In this document: positions 26,901 through 37,016 of the stretch, piece after piece
How positions within the stretch are numbered: the first letter of the stretch is position 1
Layout: each line of letters begins with the position of its first letter
NCBI RefSeq assembly: GCF_900114465.1
Contig: NZ_FOTD01000002.1
Span: forward strand, 186,001 to 250,000
DNA: 64,000 nucleotides
Source of the DNA: Trichococcus palustris
Lineage (GTDB): Bacteria > Bacillota > Bacilli > Lactobacillales > Aerococcaceae
Reading direction: 5' to 3'
Program-made: the position numbers and the translations under genes
The notes under the pieces: model-generated
Databases searched by the model: none
The model's input: the letters and a program-made list of their open reading frames with translations, nothing else
Told to the model about the DNA's origin: nothing

Positions 26901-28548
26901 AGTTACCGATCAGCATCGTATCTGATGTTACGATTTCTTCGCGGATGCCGTCGATTGGAGGGTTGGTAACCTGTGCGAATAGTTGTTTGAAATACAGATA
27001 CAACATTTGCGCTCTGTCCGACAGCACAGCCAACGGAGAGTCGATCCCCATCGCACCGACGGAGTCAACAGCAGAGACGGCCATCGGTTTGATCAATGAC
27101 TGGATGTCTTCAAACGTATAGCCGAAAGCTTTTTGTTGCAATAGAAGCGGTTCTGCATTTTCTGGAACAACCTCATTGCCAGCAGGCAAAGCAGCTAAGG
27201 TTGTAAGGTGACGGTCAACCAATTCCCCATACGGTTGTTTGGCTGCAACGATTTCTTTTATTTCTTCATCGGCGATGATTCTCTTTTGTTTTGTGTCGAT
27301 CAGGAGCATTTTGCCTGGTTCCAGACGGCCTTTGTAGCTGACATCTTCCGGACGGACATCTACGACGCCGACTTCTGATGACAGGATGACGCGGCCATCT
27401 TTGGTCACGTAATAACGCGCCGGACGCAAACCGTTTCTGTCCAACACAGCCCCTACGATATCGCCATCAGAGAAGCCCATTGCAGCCGGACCATCCCATG
27501 GTTCCATCAAGAAGTTGTTGAAGGCATAGAAATCTTTTTTCGATTTCGACATGCTTGGGTTCTTTTCCCACGGCTCAGGAACCATCATCATGATAGCTTC
27601 CGGCAAAGAAAGTCCACTTAAGTATAGGAATTCAAGGTTATTGTCGAACTGAGAGGAGTCGCTCCCTGATTCATCAATGACCGGATAAAATTTATCTTTC
27701 GATTCAAATAGATGTTCCTGCATGCTTCCTTGACGGGCACGCATCCAGTTGACGTTTCCACGGATTGTGTTGATTTCGCCGTTATGGATCAGGTAACGGT
27801 TCGGATGAGCTCTTTCCCAACTTGGGAAGGTATTTGTACTGAAACGAGAATGCACCATAGCCAAACCGGAAGTGAAATCCAAGTCCGTCAAATCCAAATA
27901 GAAGTTGCGCAACTGTTCAGCAGTCAGCATCCCTTTATAAACAATCGTTTTTGATGAGAAGCTTGGGAAGTAGAAAGAACCTCCGCGGCGTTCGCTCATC
28001 GGAACGATTTTCTTTTCGGCAACTTTACGGATGGAGAATAGCTTGCGCTCAAACTCCAATTCGGACATCCCTGCGTCGCCTTTTCCGACAAATATCTGGA
28101 TGAAGCGAGGCATAGCGGATTTTGCTGTTACGCCGATTTCGGAGCTGTCGATCGGAACTTCACGCCAACCTAATACTTTTTGGCCTTCCGCTACGACGAT
28201 TTCTTCCACCATCTTCATTTGTTCCTGACGAAGGTCTTCATATTTATGGGCAAACAGCATGCCCACACCATAGTCACCTTTTTTAGGTAAACGGATGCCA
28301 AGTACGTCACATTCCCTGCTAAAAAATGCATGCGGGATTTGAACCATGATACCGGCACCATCACCAGTCTTCTCATCGGCCCCATGTGCCCCACGATGTT
28401 CCATATTTTCTAATAAATCTAATGCATCAGCGACCAATTGATATGATTCGTTCCCATTGATGTCAACAATAAAACCCATTCCACAAGCGTCATGCTCATA
28501 GGCCGGATCATACATCCCTTGTTTAAGAGGGAGATTAGTTTTGTTCAT
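23971..28548 (-). CDS. gltB: Glutamate synthase (NADPH), large subunit
   Basis: Makes two glutamates from glutamine and 2-oxoglutarate. The 1525-residue protein contains the N-terminal glutaminase domain with the Ntn nucleophile Cys22 in [10 protein letters not shown], the central domain, the FMN-binding synthase barrel ([14 protein letters not shown] near residue 1050), the 3Fe-4S cysteines in [13 protein letters not shown] (near 1135), and the C-terminal beta-helix GXGXG domain (from about 1260). Full length. Together with gltD it gives ammonium assimilation through the GS-GOGAT route. Confidence 0.97.
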   Translation of the reverse strand: MNKTNLPLKQGMYDPAYEHDACGMGFIVDINGNESYQLVADALDLLENMEHRGAHGADEKTGDGAGIMVQIPHAFFSRECDVLGIRLPKKGDYGVGMLFAHKYEDLRQEQMKMVEEIVVAEGQKVLGWREVPIDSSEIGVTAKSAMPRFIQIFVGKGDAGMSELEFERKLFSIRKVAEKKIVPMSERRGGSFYFPSFSSKTIVYKGMLTAEQLRNFYLDLTDLDFTSGLAMVHSRFSTNTFPSWERAHPNRYLIHNGEINTIRGNVNWMRARQGSMQEHLFESKDKFYPVIDESGSDSSQFDNNLEFLYLSGLSLPEAIMMMVPEPWEKNPSMSKSKKDFYAFNNFLMEPWDGPAAMGFSDGDIVGAVLDRNGLRPARYYVTKDGRVILSSEVGVVDVRPEDVSYKGRLEPGKMLLIDTKQKRIIADEEIKEIVAAKQPYGELVDRHLTTLAALPAGNEVVPENAEPLLLQQKAFGYTFEDIQSLIKPMAVSAVDSVGAMGIDSPLAVLSDRAQMLYLYFKQLFAQVTNPPIDGIREEIVTSDTMLIGNCGNLLEPDQEGTHAIYLDSPILTDEQLAKIKALDSEDLKTVTLSLLYRVEEDAQGMEKALERLFREANKAISNGANILLLSDRGVNKEWAAIPALLAVSGLHHHLIREETRTNVGIVLESGEPREVHHFCALVGYGCNAINPYLTFATIRGLAEEDLLEGVDAEKAQANYIYAAVHGMSKVLTKMGISTMRSYHGAQIFEALGISSEVVDKYFTGTPTRIEGIGMAEIAMENKMRHESAYETTAPYSETLEVGGHFQYSALGEEHLYNPSTIYRLQQAVRLGDYDQYKEFSNEINDDKNAYTLRQLLQLKPNAQDAIPIEEVESAASIVKRFKTGAMSYGSISIEAHETLAIAMNRLGGKSNSGEGGEDPRRFQLDENGDSRNSAIKQVASGRFGVTSHYLVNAEEIQIKMAQGAKPGEGGQLPGPKVYPEIAKTRGSIAGVGLISPPPHHDIYSIEDLKELIFDLKNANRDARINVKLVAEAGVGTIAAGVAKAKADTILISGYDGGTGAAARTSIRNTGLPWELGLAEAHQTLVLNQLRDRVRVETDGKLLTGRDVAIACMLGAEEFGFATTPLVAIGCIMMRVCHLNTCPVGIATQDETLRKNFKGKPEYVVNFMMFVAEEMREIMAKLGFRNIDEMVGRSDKLRMKENVKHWKAKTVDLSSVLYQPYAAPNVGRHCTTKQDHELEKTLDMRRLLRMVKPAIDSQKRIVAKSAIHNVDRVVGTIIGSEVSKKYGAEGLPEDTIQLTFVGSAGQSFGAFVPKGMTLTLEGDANDYIGKGLSGGKIIVRIPNEATFSPEENIIVGNVGFYGATSGKAYINGIAGERFCVRNSGVDTVVEGIGDHGCEYMTGGTVLIIGKTGRNFAAGMSGGVAYILDFDEVNLNKEMVSATKDLNEAETDTIKRMLQEHMIYTGSPKAQRILANWDEMQGQFTKIISNDYKFILDNIEKANGLGLTGDEAMRYAFDERYKPVATH

Positions 28549-28985
28549 TTGGCATCCCTACTCTCTTTATATGTTATCTAGCATATTATAATCAAACTCT
28601 AATTTATTTACAATCCATTTTCAAACTTTTTTTCATTTTACCACTCTTATATTCCGTTGGTATAACAATATTTATAGATATTTTTTCGCCTTTTCCCAGT
28701 TTACCCAAGCATGTAAGGTATTGCGCCTAATTGATGCAATTAAACGTCACATAGGGTTATCATAGATGTGCGTTAAGCTGACATCCCTTTGTACGTTATT
28801 TACCTTAAATTCGGATAGTTCTATTTTGTAAAATTAAAATTTTTCTGAATTCAGCATATTCTCATTTTAGAAAAAACAAGTAAAACGTTTACAGTTTATG
28901 AACAAATCACAAATCTCATTTGGATAAACCTTCTCATCAGACTTATCTTTGGGCTTTTCTCTTCGCCGGTTGCCAAATGTGTCTA
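28549..28985. promoter_or_regulatory. gltB upstream region with inverted repeats
   Basis: No gene is seen in these 437 AT-rich bases. An inverted repeat ATTGC-N11-GCAAT lies at 28720-28740, a spacing usual for LysR-type operators, and a second palindrome-like GTAAAACGTTTAC lies at about 28879-28891, two bases away from a cre consensus. Either could be an operator of gltB; no regulator gene is adjacent. Confidence 0.3.
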
Positions 28986-28987
28986 TA

Positions 28988-29035
28988 AAAAAACTCTTTT
29001 CTTTTGCGGCAATCGCTAAGAAAAGAGTTTTTTAT
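28988..29035 (-). terminator. Terminator of speB
   Basis: Stem AAAAAACTCTTTTCTT / AAGAAAAGAGTTTTTT with a loop of about 16 nt lies directly at the speB stop codon; A/T flanks suit both strands. Confidence 0.88.
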
Positions 29036-29893
29036 TTATTTAGTCAAGGTCAATAACATCTCTCTGACCGTCTTGCACGCCATGGCGGTTGAAGCGCCGG
29101 TGTGATCGTACGGTGGGGATAATTCCACGACATCCGCAGCGACCAATTGGTTCAAATCCTGCAAGGCTGCGATGCCTGCAAGCAATTCTTTGTAGGTGAT
29201 GCCGCCTGGCTCAGGTGTTCCCGTTCCCGGGAATACGCCCGGATCTAGCACATCCAAGTCGATCGTAACGTAAACGGGCACGTCTTTCAATTGTTGGACG
29301 ATCTCTTTAACGGTATCGATGGAAAATCTTTCCATATAAGTATGCTCTTTTGCCCATTCGAATTCTTCCTTCAATCCGGAACGGATGCCGAATTGGAAGA
29401 TGCGGTTGTCGCCCAGGAAATCATGGCAACGGCGAATGACGGAAGCATGCGACAATTTTTCGCCGAGATAATCTTCCCTTAAATCCGTATGCGCATCGAT
29501 GTGGATGACGTGCAGCTCCGGATATTTCTCATAGGCCGCTTGAATCGTAGGCAAGCTGACCAGATGCTCTCCGCCGACCATCAAGAATTTTTTGTCGTTC
29601 GCCAGCACTGCTTTTGTGTATTCAGAAATATCGTTTAATACGCGTTCCGTATTTCCGAACGGCAAATCCAAGTCGCCGCCGTCAAAAATGGCGACATCTT
29701 CCAAATCGCGATCCAAATATGGGGAATAGCTTTCCAGGCCAAATGAATCTGTACGGATGGCTTGCATCGCAAAGCGTGTACCCGGTCTGAAACTGGTGGT
29801 CCCATCATAAGGAATCCCGAATAATACTGTAGATGATTCTTCAAATGACGATTCGCAACCGATAAAGGTCTGAACGTTAACATGTTTATTCAC
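29036..29893 (-). CDS. speB: Agmatinase
   Basis: Hydrolyses agmatine to putrescine and urea. The 285-residue ureohydrolase has the binuclear Mn2+ motifs GGEHLVSL (about 107), DAHTDLREDY (about 133) and TIDLDVLDPG (about 210) and the typical GTGTPEPGG. It follows speA by 48 bp on the same strand, giving the two-step path arginine - agmatine - putrescine; no speD/speE accompanies them here. A weak ribosome site (GGAGG) precedes the ATG. Confidence 0.95.
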   Translation of the reverse strand: MNKHVNVQTFIGCESSFEESSTVLFGIPYDGTTSFRPGTRFAMQAIRTDSFGLESYSPYLDRDLEDVAIFDGGDLDLPFGNTERVLNDISEYTKAVLANDKKFLMVGGEHLVSLPTIQAAYEKYPELHVIHIDAHTDLREDYLGEKLSHASVIRRCHDFLGDNRIFQFGIRSGLKEEFEWAKEHTYMERFSIDTVKEIVQQLKDVPVYVTIDLDVLDPGVFPGTGTPEPGGITYKELLAGIAALQDLNQLVAADVVELSPPYDHTGASTAMACKTVREMLLTLTK

Positions 29894-29940
29894 TATCTGC
29901 CATCCTCCAACTAAATGCGTTTTTGCTGTTTAAAGTTCTT

Positions 29941-31482
29941 TTATGCCTTCAAAACTTTGATTTGATGCGGCATTTTTTCTTCCGTCAGTACATTTCCCAA
30001 CGTTTCATTGTAATAATGGTAATGTTGGACAACCGATTCGGAAATTTCTTCACCAGGGATGATCAACGGGATCCCCGGCGGATAGATCATGATTGAATCG
30101 GCACTGATGCGGCCTACCGCGTCATCGATGGATACCACCTCGTTGTCCGCATAAAACGCGTCGCGCGGGCTGCAGATCAATTTGTTGATTTTATAGGTCA
30201 TCACATGCGGATCAAAATGTTGCTTTGCTTTTTTGTATTTTTTGCGGACATCCATCAAGGCGTCGACCAATTTTTGGATAGATTCGCGTGTATCAGCCGT
30301 ACTGATGACAGCCATCACGACATATCCTTCAGCCAGCTCCAATTGAATACCATATTGTTCCTTCAAGATGGAATAAACTTCAAAGCCTGTCAAACCGATA
30401 TCATTGACGCGGATGACCAATTTTGTCCAGTCATAGGATTGGTCAAAATTCTTTTTGACATAATCGGCTTTCAACACTTCATAGTCGCCGAAGGATTCGA
30501 TCATTTCAATGGCTTCGCTGACGACTGGGCGCAATTTTTTGTAGCGGTCTTTCCCGTATAAGGCAAGCTCGCTGCGGGCTGCATCGATGGAGCTCATCAA
30601 TAGGTAGTTTGCGCTGGTGGATTGCAGCATGTTCAAAACTTTCTGCAGTTTCGTCGCAGAGATGCGATCCCCCTGCATCACCATGATGGAGCTTTGCGTC
30701 AAAGAGCCACCTGTTTTGTGCATGGAATACGTGACGCAGTCAGCTCCCGCGCTCAAGGGATCCCTCAATTTGCCGGGCATGAACGGCAGATGTGCACCAT
30801 GTGCGCTATCCACGATCACAACAACGTTTCTTGCATGCGCAATGTCACAGATTTCCTTCAATTGGTTCAAGGAACCGAAGTAAGTTGGATAAGTCACCAA
30901 CAGTGCTTTCACCTTCGGATTTTCATCCAATGCTTTTTCAACTCGTTCCACTGAAATCCCATGGGAAATCCCGAAGGACAAGTCCATTTCCGGTTGGACA
31001 AAAATCGGCTTTGCACCGCTTAAGATCAAGGCGTTCATAACGGACTTATGGCAATTACGCGGCACCAATATTTCATCATTGGGCCCTACGACACTCATAA
31101 CCATCGTTTGAATGCCAACCGTCGTCCCATTTACCAAAAAGAAGGCTTGATCGCCATTGAATGCTTTGGCAGCCAATTCTTGGGCTTCTTTAATCACTGA
31201 TTGAGGATGACTCAGCAAATCCAATTCTTTCATTGAATTTACATCCATTTGCATCGTCATTTCTCCTACGGTCATTTTGAAAGGCGTCATTTGCGCGCCC
31301 ATCTTATGGCCTGGTACATCGAATGGTGTAACATCCTGTTTTGCGTATTTTACTAATGCTTCAAATAGAGGCATTTTTGTTTGCGTTAACGTTTTAGGTT
31401 TTACATTTGAAATTTGGTAAGTGATTTTATCAGTATGTCCTTCCAAATGTGTATCTGTAGTGATCATAAATTTTTCAGCCAA
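29941..31482 (-). CDS. speA: Arginine decarboxylase (Orn/Lys/Arg decarboxylase family)
   Basis: PLP enzyme of the aminotransferase-fold decarboxylase family. The 513 residues include VPGHKMGAQ (about 59-67), NGTTVGIQT, DSAHGAHLPF and the PLP lysine in SMHKTGGSLTQSS (about 258-270), plus the C-terminal Orn/Arg/Lys domain. The neighbouring agmatinase makes arginine the most likely substrate, although lysine or ornithine cannot be excluded by sequence. The TTG at 31482 is chosen for GGGGGAAG six bases upstream; an ATG five codons on has none. Controlled by a leader with an intrinsic terminator. Confidence 0.9.
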   Translation of the reverse strand: MAEKFMITTDTHLEGHTDKITYQISNVKPKTLTQTKMPLFEALVKYAKQDVTPFDVPGHKMGAQMTPFKMTVGEMTMQMDVNSMKELDLLSHPQSVIKEAQELAAKAFNGDQAFFLVNGTTVGIQTMVMSVVGPNDEILVPRNCHKSVMNALILSGAKPIFVQPEMDLSFGISHGISVERVEKALDENPKVKALLVTYPTYFGSLNQLKEICDIAHARNVVVIVDSAHGAHLPFMPGKLRDPLSAGADCVTYSMHKTGGSLTQSSIMVMQGDRISATKLQKVLNMLQSTSANYLLMSSIDAARSELALYGKDRYKKLRPVVSEAIEMIESFGDYEVLKADYVKKNFDQSYDWTKLVIRVNDIGLTGFEVYSILKEQYGIQLELAEGYVVMAVISTADTRESIQKLVDALMDVRKKYKKAKQHFDPHVMTYKINKLICSPRDAFYADNEVVSIDDAVGRISADSIMIYPPGIPLIIPGEEISESVVQHYHYYNETLGNVLTEEKMPHQIKVLKA

Positions 31483-31509
31483 TTAGACTTCCCCCTTAAT
31501 GTAAAAAAT

Positions 31510-31712
31510 GGGCATAAAAAAAGCTCTCCAACCAAAGGAAAGCTTCGATGTCTATCAGCTGCTTTTCCTCTTATCGCTCATAGGACTTGGATAATCCTAC
31601 GCTCAGGTTGGGCACCCAATATCAATTCAAAAAACTGCGAACTGATTGGTTTGCCACCGTATCTTCGACCCCTCGTCTCAACGGCTATTAATAAGAGATA
31701 TTTAATTTATGC
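31510..31712 (-). promoter_or_regulatory. speA: Structured 5' leader of speA with intrinsic terminator (riboswitch- or attenuator-like)
   Basis: The minus-strand leader of about 170 nt carries a hairpin CCAATCAGTT/AATTGATATTGG, a GGTGGC ... GGTGCCC pairing, a hairpin AGGATTATCC-AAGTCCTAT, and finally, just before the ribosome site, AAGCTTTCC-TTTGGTT-GGAGAGCTT followed by seven T residues (31516-31545), a clear terminator. A promoter-like TTGCAT and TATTAA pair stands at about 31712-31690. A folded RNA ending in a terminator directly before speA suggests conditional termination. It does not match the lysine, guanidine, SAM or T-box consensus as I know them. Confidence 0.6.
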
Positions 31713-31845
31713 AAGCTAAATTCTATACAACTATGATGCATATGTCAATCATTTTGCGCATAATCGTGTATTTTTTTTCATACAAAAAACGAACGTTTTC
31801 GAAATATTATCATTCCAACATTCCGGTTTCAACTTTCTTACAGCA

Positions 31846-31897
31846 GAAAAAGCTTCCGGATTGTTGTTATTTCAACAATCAGAAGCTTTTTCTGATT
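31846..31897. terminator. Orphan bidirectional terminator-like hairpin
   Basis: A nearly perfect stem (AAAAAGCTTC-CGGATTGTTG with CAACAATC-AGAAGCTTTTT) flanked by A/T runs. It lies between the speA promoter and the guaA end, about 140 bp left of the guaA terminator; the remaining 31713-32014 holds nothing else recognisable. Confidence 0.7.
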
Positions 31898-32015
31898 ATG
31901 CAATCATTTTCGATTCTTTTTATTCTTGTCTGTCAGTTTCGATTTGATGCACTACAATGATCGCTCTTAAACTTACGAAAAACTGAATGATGCGTTGATA
32001 ATACATTTTGCAAAA

Positions 32016-32058
32016 ATAAAACCCCGGAACCATCGATGAAATGGTCCCAGGGTTTTAG
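32016..32058 (-). terminator. Terminator of coaA-guaA
   Basis: Minus strand: AAAACCCTGGGACCATT / AATGG... stem-loop reading through ATCGATGG to CCGGGGTTTTATTTTT; the arms AAAACCCTGG and CCGGGGTTTT pair, with the inner ACCAT/ATGGT stem, and T residues follow. Confidence 0.85.
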
Positions 32059-32064
32059 AAGTTG

Positions 32065-33618
32065 TTACTCCCACTCGATGGTTGATGGTGGCTTGCTCGT
32101 AATGTCATACACGATGCGGTTAACGTGCTTCACTTCGTTTACGATACGACGCGAAATCTTATCCAATACTTCGTAAGGGATGCGCGCCCAGTCGGACGTC
32201 ATGCCGTCGATGGATGTTACGGCACGGATGCCGATTGTGTAGTCGTAGGTACGGCCATCACCCATGACGCCGACGCTGCGGAATCCAGGAAGGACGGTGA
32301 AGTATTGCCATACATCGCGGTCTAATCCAGCGTTTGCGATTTCTTCGCGCAGGATGTAGTCTGATTCGCGGACGATTTCCAATTTTTCTTCGGTGATTTC
32401 GCCGATGACGCGGATACCCAAACCAGGGCCTGGGAATGGTTGGCGCCAAACGATGCTGTCAGGCATGCCCAATTGTGTTCCCAATTCGCGGACTTCATCT
32501 TTGAACAATGTGTTCAATGGTTCAATCAATTTGAATTGCATATCTTCAGGCAGTCCGCCTACGTTGTGGTGAGACTTGATTGTTTGCGCAGTCTCCGTCC
32601 CACTTTCGATGACGTCGGTGTAAAGCGTTCCTTGCGCCAAGAAGTCGATACCTTGCAATTTCGTAGCTTCGTCGTCGAATACGTAAACGAATTCGTTACC
32701 GATGATTTTACGTTTTTGTTCCGGATCGCTGACGCCTGCCAGTTTGTCCATGAAACGTTTTTTCGCATCGACACGGATGATGTTCAAGCCGAATTTGCCT
32801 ACTAGGCTTTCCATAACTTGATCGCCTTCGCCTTTGCGCAATAGACCGTGGTCAACAAAGATACACGTCAATTGAGAGCCGATCGCTTTGTGCAGCAGCA
32901 CGCCGACTACGCTTGAATCTACACCGCCGGATAAGCCCAAAAGGACTTTCTTGTCGCCGACCGTTTCTCTGATTTTTTTCGTTTCGATTTCGATAAAGTT
33001 GGCGATTGACCAGTTTCCTGAGCATCCGCAAATTTCAAATGCGAAGTTTTTCAACATTTCGTTACCATGTACGGAGTGCTGCACTTCCGGATGGAATTGC
33101 ACGCCATAGAATTTTTCTGATTGGTTGGCAAAGGCAGCAACAGGACAGTTGTCGTTCGTTGCTGTCACAGTGAATCCTGCTGGAATTTCTGTGATTTTGT
33201 CGCCATGGCTCATCCAAACAGTTTCCGTTGCAGACAGACCTTTGAATAAAGGTACGTTCAGATCAAGAATGCTGATGTCTGAACGGCCATATTCTCTTTC
33301 ATCAGCCGGAATGACTTTTCCGCCGAAATGATCCGTCATCAGTTGCATACCGTAACAAATACCCAAGACAGGAATCCCCAAGTCAAAAATGGCTGGGTCC
33401 ACTTTAAAGGCATCGTCTTCATAAACGCTGTTCGGGCCGCCTGAGAAAATGACACCCTTGACGTTCCCCATCGTTGTAATTTCTTCAGCCGTTGTGCGGT
33501 GTGACAACAATTCTGAGAACACACCAAATTCACGGATACGGCGTGTTATCAATTGATTGTATTGGCTACCGAAATCCAATACAACAATTTTTTCCATTTC
33601 GTTAAATTCCTCTAACAT
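32065..33618 (-). CDS. guaA: GMP synthase (glutamine-hydrolysing)
   Basis: Aminates XMP to GMP. The 517 residues comprise the class I glutamine amidotransferase domain (GICYGMQLM with the nucleophile Cys near 93; HPEVQHS near 181), the ATP-pyrophosphatase PP-loop LSGGVDSS (about 236) and the C-terminal dimerisation domain ending in [11 protein letters not shown] at 33618 has GGAGAG upstream; a second ATG seven codons later also has AGAGGAA, so the N-terminus may be 510 residues instead. Follows coaA by 21 bp in the order usual for Lactobacillales. Confidence 0.96.
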   Translation of the reverse strand: MLEEFNEMEKIVVLDFGSQYNQLITRRIREFGVFSELLSHRTTAEEITTMGNVKGVIFSGGPNSVYEDDAFKVDPAIFDLGIPVLGICYGMQLMTDHFGGKVIPADEREYGRSDISILDLNVPLFKGLSATETVWMSHGDKITEIPAGFTVTATNDNCPVAAFANQSEKFYGVQFHPEVQHSVHGNEMLKNFAFEICGCSGNWSIANFIEIETKKIRETVGDKKVLLGLSGGVDSSVVGVLLHKAIGSQLTCIFVDHGLLRKGEGDQVMESLVGKFGLNIIRVDAKKRFMDKLAGVSDPEQKRKIIGNEFVYVFDDEATKLQGIDFLAQGTLYTDVIESGTETAQTIKSHHNVGGLPEDMQFKLIEPLNTLFKDEVRELGTQLGMPDSIVWRQPFPGPGLGIRVIGEITEEKLEIVRESDYILREEIANAGLDRDVWQYFTVLPGFRSVGVMGDGRTYDYTIGIRAVTSIDGMTSDWARIPYEVLDKISRRIVNEVKHVNRIVYDITSKPPSTIEWE

Positions 33619-33639
33619 CAGATTATCTCTCCATTTTCA

Positions 33640-34563
33640 TTAATATTTTTTGATGTATAGTTCATCAATAAAGTGATTGGTTGTTTTATGAATCACTAAA
33701 TCTGCACGCGTGATTGTAGGATAGATGTACTCACGAAGGTTCTTCAAATTGATCCTTTTCCAAACCCCTCGCGCCATTTCAATGGCATCTTCCCGCTTAC
33801 CGATGGCATAGTTGTAATAATAGTTATCCGGTTGATCTTTCGCTAAATCCATCAACATTTCAAACCGTTCGATATACCACTGTTCGATCATGTCCTCCTC
33901 AGCATCCACATAGATGGAGAAATCGAAGAAGTCACTGACATAAATCTGCTGATTGCTCGGCAACTGCAACACATTGATCCCTTCCACAATCAAGATATCC
34001 GGATGGGTAATCTCTTCGAAACTATCCGGCACAATATCATAGATGCGGTGAGAATAGACAGGGAATTTCACATTTGGTTTGCCTGTTTTTACATCCAAAA
34101 GGAATTGCACTAAACTTTCCATATCATAGCTTTCAGGGAATCCTTTTTTATCCATTATATTCCGTTCTTTCAGAATATGATTGGAATAAAGAAAGCCATC
34201 AGTGGTGACTAATTCAATCGTTTTTTCCGGATATGCTCTTTTCAAAAGATTCTGCAGAACACGCGCCGTGGTGCTTTTGCCGACAGACACACTCCCGGTG
34301 ACACCGATGATGAGTGGTGCCGGTTCATACGCTCTTCCCAAAAAACGGCTTTTTGACCGTTGCAAATCCCGATAGTGTTGAAAATAAACATCAAACATAT
34401 GTACCATTGGCACGTAGACATCCCGTACATCTTCTAGTGACAACCTATCGTTCAAGGAAGTTAAGTCAGATAATTCTTCTTCCGTCAGCGTAGGTAGTGA
34501 ATCTTGATGGAAAGTTTGCCATTCTTCACGGTGGATCTCGTAATAGTTTCTGTCTTCTATCAT
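33640..34563 (-). CDS. coaA: Pantothenate kinase, type I
   Basis: First step of CoA synthesis: pantothenate to 4'-phosphopantothenate. The 307-residue P-loop kinase has Walker A GVTGSVSVGKSTTA (about 90-103) and the family segments YDMESLVQFL, FDFSIYVDA and the RLV-like C-terminus with DLVIHKTTNH. The ATG at 34563 follows AAGGGGAAAGCT; six upstream open codons are probably not translated. Runs into guaA as one transcript. Confidence 0.96.
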   Translation of the reverse strand: MIEDRNYYEIHREEWQTFHQDSLPTLTEEELSDLTSLNDRLSLEDVRDVYVPMVHMFDVYFQHYRDLQRSKSRFLGRAYEPAPLIIGVTGSVSVGKSTTARVLQNLLKRAYPEKTIELVTTDGFLYSNHILKERNIMDKKGFPESYDMESLVQFLLDVKTGKPNVKFPVYSHRIYDIVPDSFEEITHPDILIVEGINVLQLPSNQQIYVSDFFDFSIYVDAEEDMIEQWYIERFEMLMDLAKDQPDNYYYNYAIGKREDAIEMARGVWKRINLKNLREYIYPTITRADLVIHKTTNHFIDELYIKKY

Positions 34564-35035
34564 AGCTTTCCCCTTCTGCAAAACATCACACTCCTTGCAA
34601 TTGTAACATACTTTGAAAAAAAATTAACCCTCTTAAATGCGAACGTTCAAATTTAATTGGATGCTAACCTTTGTATCTAGCGTCCGTTCGTCTTTTAAGT
34701 TTCTCTAAAATTAGCTGAAATGGATTTACTTTATATTTTTGCTCCGATACAATGAAAATACTAAAAGAAAATAGTCATATAAAGTAATCAAAAATATTCC
34801 TGAAAAGAAGCATACCTTGGTTGCTAGGTCGATACGGCAAAAATACTCCTGTTCATGGCCTTTTCTTACTGAAACAGCGCGGTATCCTGTTCATGGCTTT
34901 TGATGCCAGCTTGAATAGCATTCCATCGTTTGCAAAATGCCTTGCAAGACAGCATAATAGTATATGCCAAACGGATTCAGCAACGGGTTCCTGTGAACCT
35001 GTTTGCTCCATGAAAAAGTAAAGGACGATCGAGAC
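34564..35035 (+). promoter_or_regulatory. Divergent coaA / mvaK1 region with mevalonate-operon promoter
   Basis: A promoter toward mvaK1 reads TTGCAA (34930-34935), 17 bases, CATAAT (34953-34958). The resulting leader of about 75 nt contains a hairpin (AACGGGTTC/GAACCTGTT at about 34982-35001). Farther left the phrase CCTGTTCATGGC occurs twice 38 bp apart (34848 and 34886). No convincing gene is present; a 66-codon frame at 34821 lacks a ribosome site. Confidence 0.5.
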
Positions 35036-35992
35036 ATGATGAAAATAAAATGTGCAACCGGTAAGGCGCACGGAAAAATCATATTGATGGGGGAGCACGC
35101 CGTTGTTTACGGGGAGCCTTCCATTGCCTTGCCATTTCCAGCCGTCGATATGGTAGCCACCATCTGCGAAAAGGAAGGTCCCTTAACGGTGGACTGTTCC
35201 TATTATAACGGGATCGCTTCAGAGATGCCGGAGGTTCTGGAAAGCTTACGGACAGCGATCCTTACTGCATTGGATGCTTTGCAGAAGAAATCCGACAATC
35301 TATCCATTACAATCGAAAGCTCCATCCCTGCCGAAAGGGGCATGGGTTCCAGTGCAGCTGTTTCGGTTGCATTGACGCGCGCACTCTTCCGCTATTTCGA
35401 TGCGGAGCTGACCGATGAAAGACTTCTTACTTTAGTGAACATCGCCGAAAAAATAGCGCATGGCAATCCGAGCGGGTTGGATGCCGCCATGACAAGCGGC
35501 GATGACCCACTCTACTTCATCAAGGGAAAACCTTTCGAAAAATTCCCATTGAACATTTCGGCCTGCATGATCGTCGGCGACACAGGCATCACGGGGCAAA
35601 CAAGGGAGGCCGTCGCAAGCATCGCCCAAAAACTGAAAGGCGAGCAAAAGGACCTTTATCTGAACGCCATCAAAACATTGGGACGCTTAACGGGTCAAGC
35701 CAAATGCGCCATCGAAGAAAACAATCCCGCATTATTGGGCAAGTTAATGAACGAAGCACATGCTGAACTGACCTTTTTGGATGTTTCCAGCAAAAAATTG
35801 GATCAGCTCGTAACGGCAGCCCGTTCCGCAAACGCATTGGGAGCGAAATTGACCGGCGGCGGCCGCGGCGGTTGCATGATTGCCCTCGCGGCAACCCAAG
35901 CGGAAGCAAAAAAAGTGGAACAAGCCCTGCAGCAAGCCGGCGCCGTGCGTACATGGATCTATCAAATGGGAGGTAAAAAAGATGCAAAATAA
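35036..35992 (+). CDS. mvaK1: Mevalonate kinase
   Basis: Phosphorylates mevalonate in the mevalonate route to isoprenoids. The 318-residue GHMP kinase begins KCATGKAHGKIILMGEHAVVYGEP (the middle GKIILMGEHAVVYG is the family mark), and shows motif 2 PAERGMGSSAAVSVA (near 104) and motif 3 KLTGGGRGGC (near 278). ATG-ATG at 35036/35039 follow AAAGGA by ten bases. Its 3' end overlaps mvaD by 11 bp; first gene of the four-gene operon. Confidence 0.95.
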   Translation: MMKIKCATGKAHGKIILMGEHAVVYGEPSIALPFPAVDMVATICEKEGPLTVDCSYYNGIASEMPEVLESLRTAILTALDALQKKSDNLSITIESSIPAERGMGSSAAVSVALTRALFRYFDAELTDERLLTLVNIAEKIAHGNPSGLDAAMTSGDDPLYFIKGKPFEKFPLNISACMIVGDTGITGQTREAVASIAQKLKGEQKDLYLNAIKTLGRLTGQAKCAIEENNPALLGKLMNEAHAELTFLDVSSKKLDQLVTAARSANALGAKLTGGGRGGCMIALAATQAEAKKVEQALQQAGAVRTWIYQMGGKKDAK

Positions 35993-37016
35993 AGCCTGTG
36001 TCCGTGCACACACCAATATCGCCCTCATCAAATATTGGGGAAAGCGCGACGAAACCTATTTTTTGCCGATGAACAGCAGCCTTTCGTTGACGTTGGATAA
36101 GCTCTATACCGATACGATGGTTTCCTTCGAGGAGGATTTGGCGGGGGATGTTTTCTATCTCAACGACGAATTGCAGGGAGAAAAAGAGACGCAGAAGATT
36201 TCCGCATTTTTGGATCTGTTCCGGAAAGAAAAGAAGACAACGGCCTTCGCGCGGGTGGAAAGCCATAATCATGTCCCCACCGCCGCCGGATTGGCCTCAT
36301 CTGCCTCCGCCTTCGCGGCATTGGCCGGAGCGGCCAACCGTGCCCTTCAGCTGCATCTTGATCCGCAGACCTTATCCACCTTTGCAAGGCGCGGTAGCGG
36401 CAGCGCCACCCGCAGCATCTACGGCGGATTTGTCGAATGGGACATGGGGACGACATCCGATGATTCCTTTGCCATCGAAGTGGATGATGCCAGCTGGGAT
36501 ATCGGCATGGTGATCGTTGCCGTCAATAAAAAAGCAAAAGAGGTATCCAGCCGCGAAGGGATGAAACGCACGGTGGAAACCTCGCCCTTCTACCCTGCCT
36601 GGACCCAAGCTGCGAAGAAAGATATCGTTTCCATAAAAGAAGCCATCGCCAAAAAAGATTTCATCCGCTTAGGCGAAATCACCGAAGCGAACGGCATGAA
36701 AATGCACGGTACCATGCTCGGTGCGGAACCGCCCTTCTCATATTGGGAACCGGATAGCATCCGCGCCATCAATATCGTGAAACAATTGCGCAAAGAAGGG
36801 ATTCCCTGCTACGTCACGATGGATGCCGGCCCGAACGTAAAGGTCCTCTGCAGACTATCGCAGGCGGAGACAATCAAAACGGCGCTGCTGTCATGCTTCA
36901 GCGCAGATAAGCTGATCATCACCGGTCCGGGAGCAGGCATCCGTGAGCTTACGGCGACAGAACGCTCCGAATATCAATGGAATGAATCTTTTGAAGTGAA
37001 AGGATGGAAGAAATGA
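35982..37016 (+). CDS. mvaD: Diphosphomevalonate decarboxylase
   Basis: ATP-dependent decarboxylation of mevalonate diphosphate to isopentenyl diphosphate. The 344 residues show the family start ACVRAHTNIALIKYWGKRD (its core NIALIKYWGKR), the ATP loop PTAAGLASSASAFAAL (about 103-118) with GSGSATRSIYGG (about 137), and the TMDAGPNVKVL segment near 281. ATG at 35982 is preceded by GGGAGG inside the mvaK1 end. Overlaps mvaK2 by ATGA. Confidence 0.96.
   Translation: MQNKACVRAHTNIALIKYWGKRDETYFLPMNSSLSLTLDKLYTDTMVSFEEDLAGDVFYLNDELQGEKETQKISAFLDLFRKEKKTTAFARVESHNHVPTAAGLASSASAFAALAGAANRALQLHLDPQTLSTFARRGSGSATRSIYGGFVEWDMGTTSDDSFAIEVDDASWDIGMVIVAVNKKAKEVSSREGMKRTVETSPFYPAWTQAAKKDIVSIKEAIAKKDFIRLGEITEANGMKMHGTMLGAEPPFSYWEPDSIRAINIVKQLRKEGIPCYVTMDAGPNVKVLCRLSQAETIKTALLSCFSADKLIITGPGAGIRELTATERSEYQWNESFEVKGWKK

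Noticed and set aside
31510-31712. T-box leader for speA
   Set aside because: A GGTGGCAAACC stretch resembles the T-box, but the rest does not follow the T-box/antiterminator order and it lies too far from the terminator.
34610-34710. LexA-type box near GCGAACGTTC
   Set aside because: The half-sites lack the four-base spacing of the Gram-positive SOS box.
34821-35021. ORF between coaA and mvaK1
   Set aside because: No ribosome site, no recognisable product, and it overlaps the mevalonate operon promoter.
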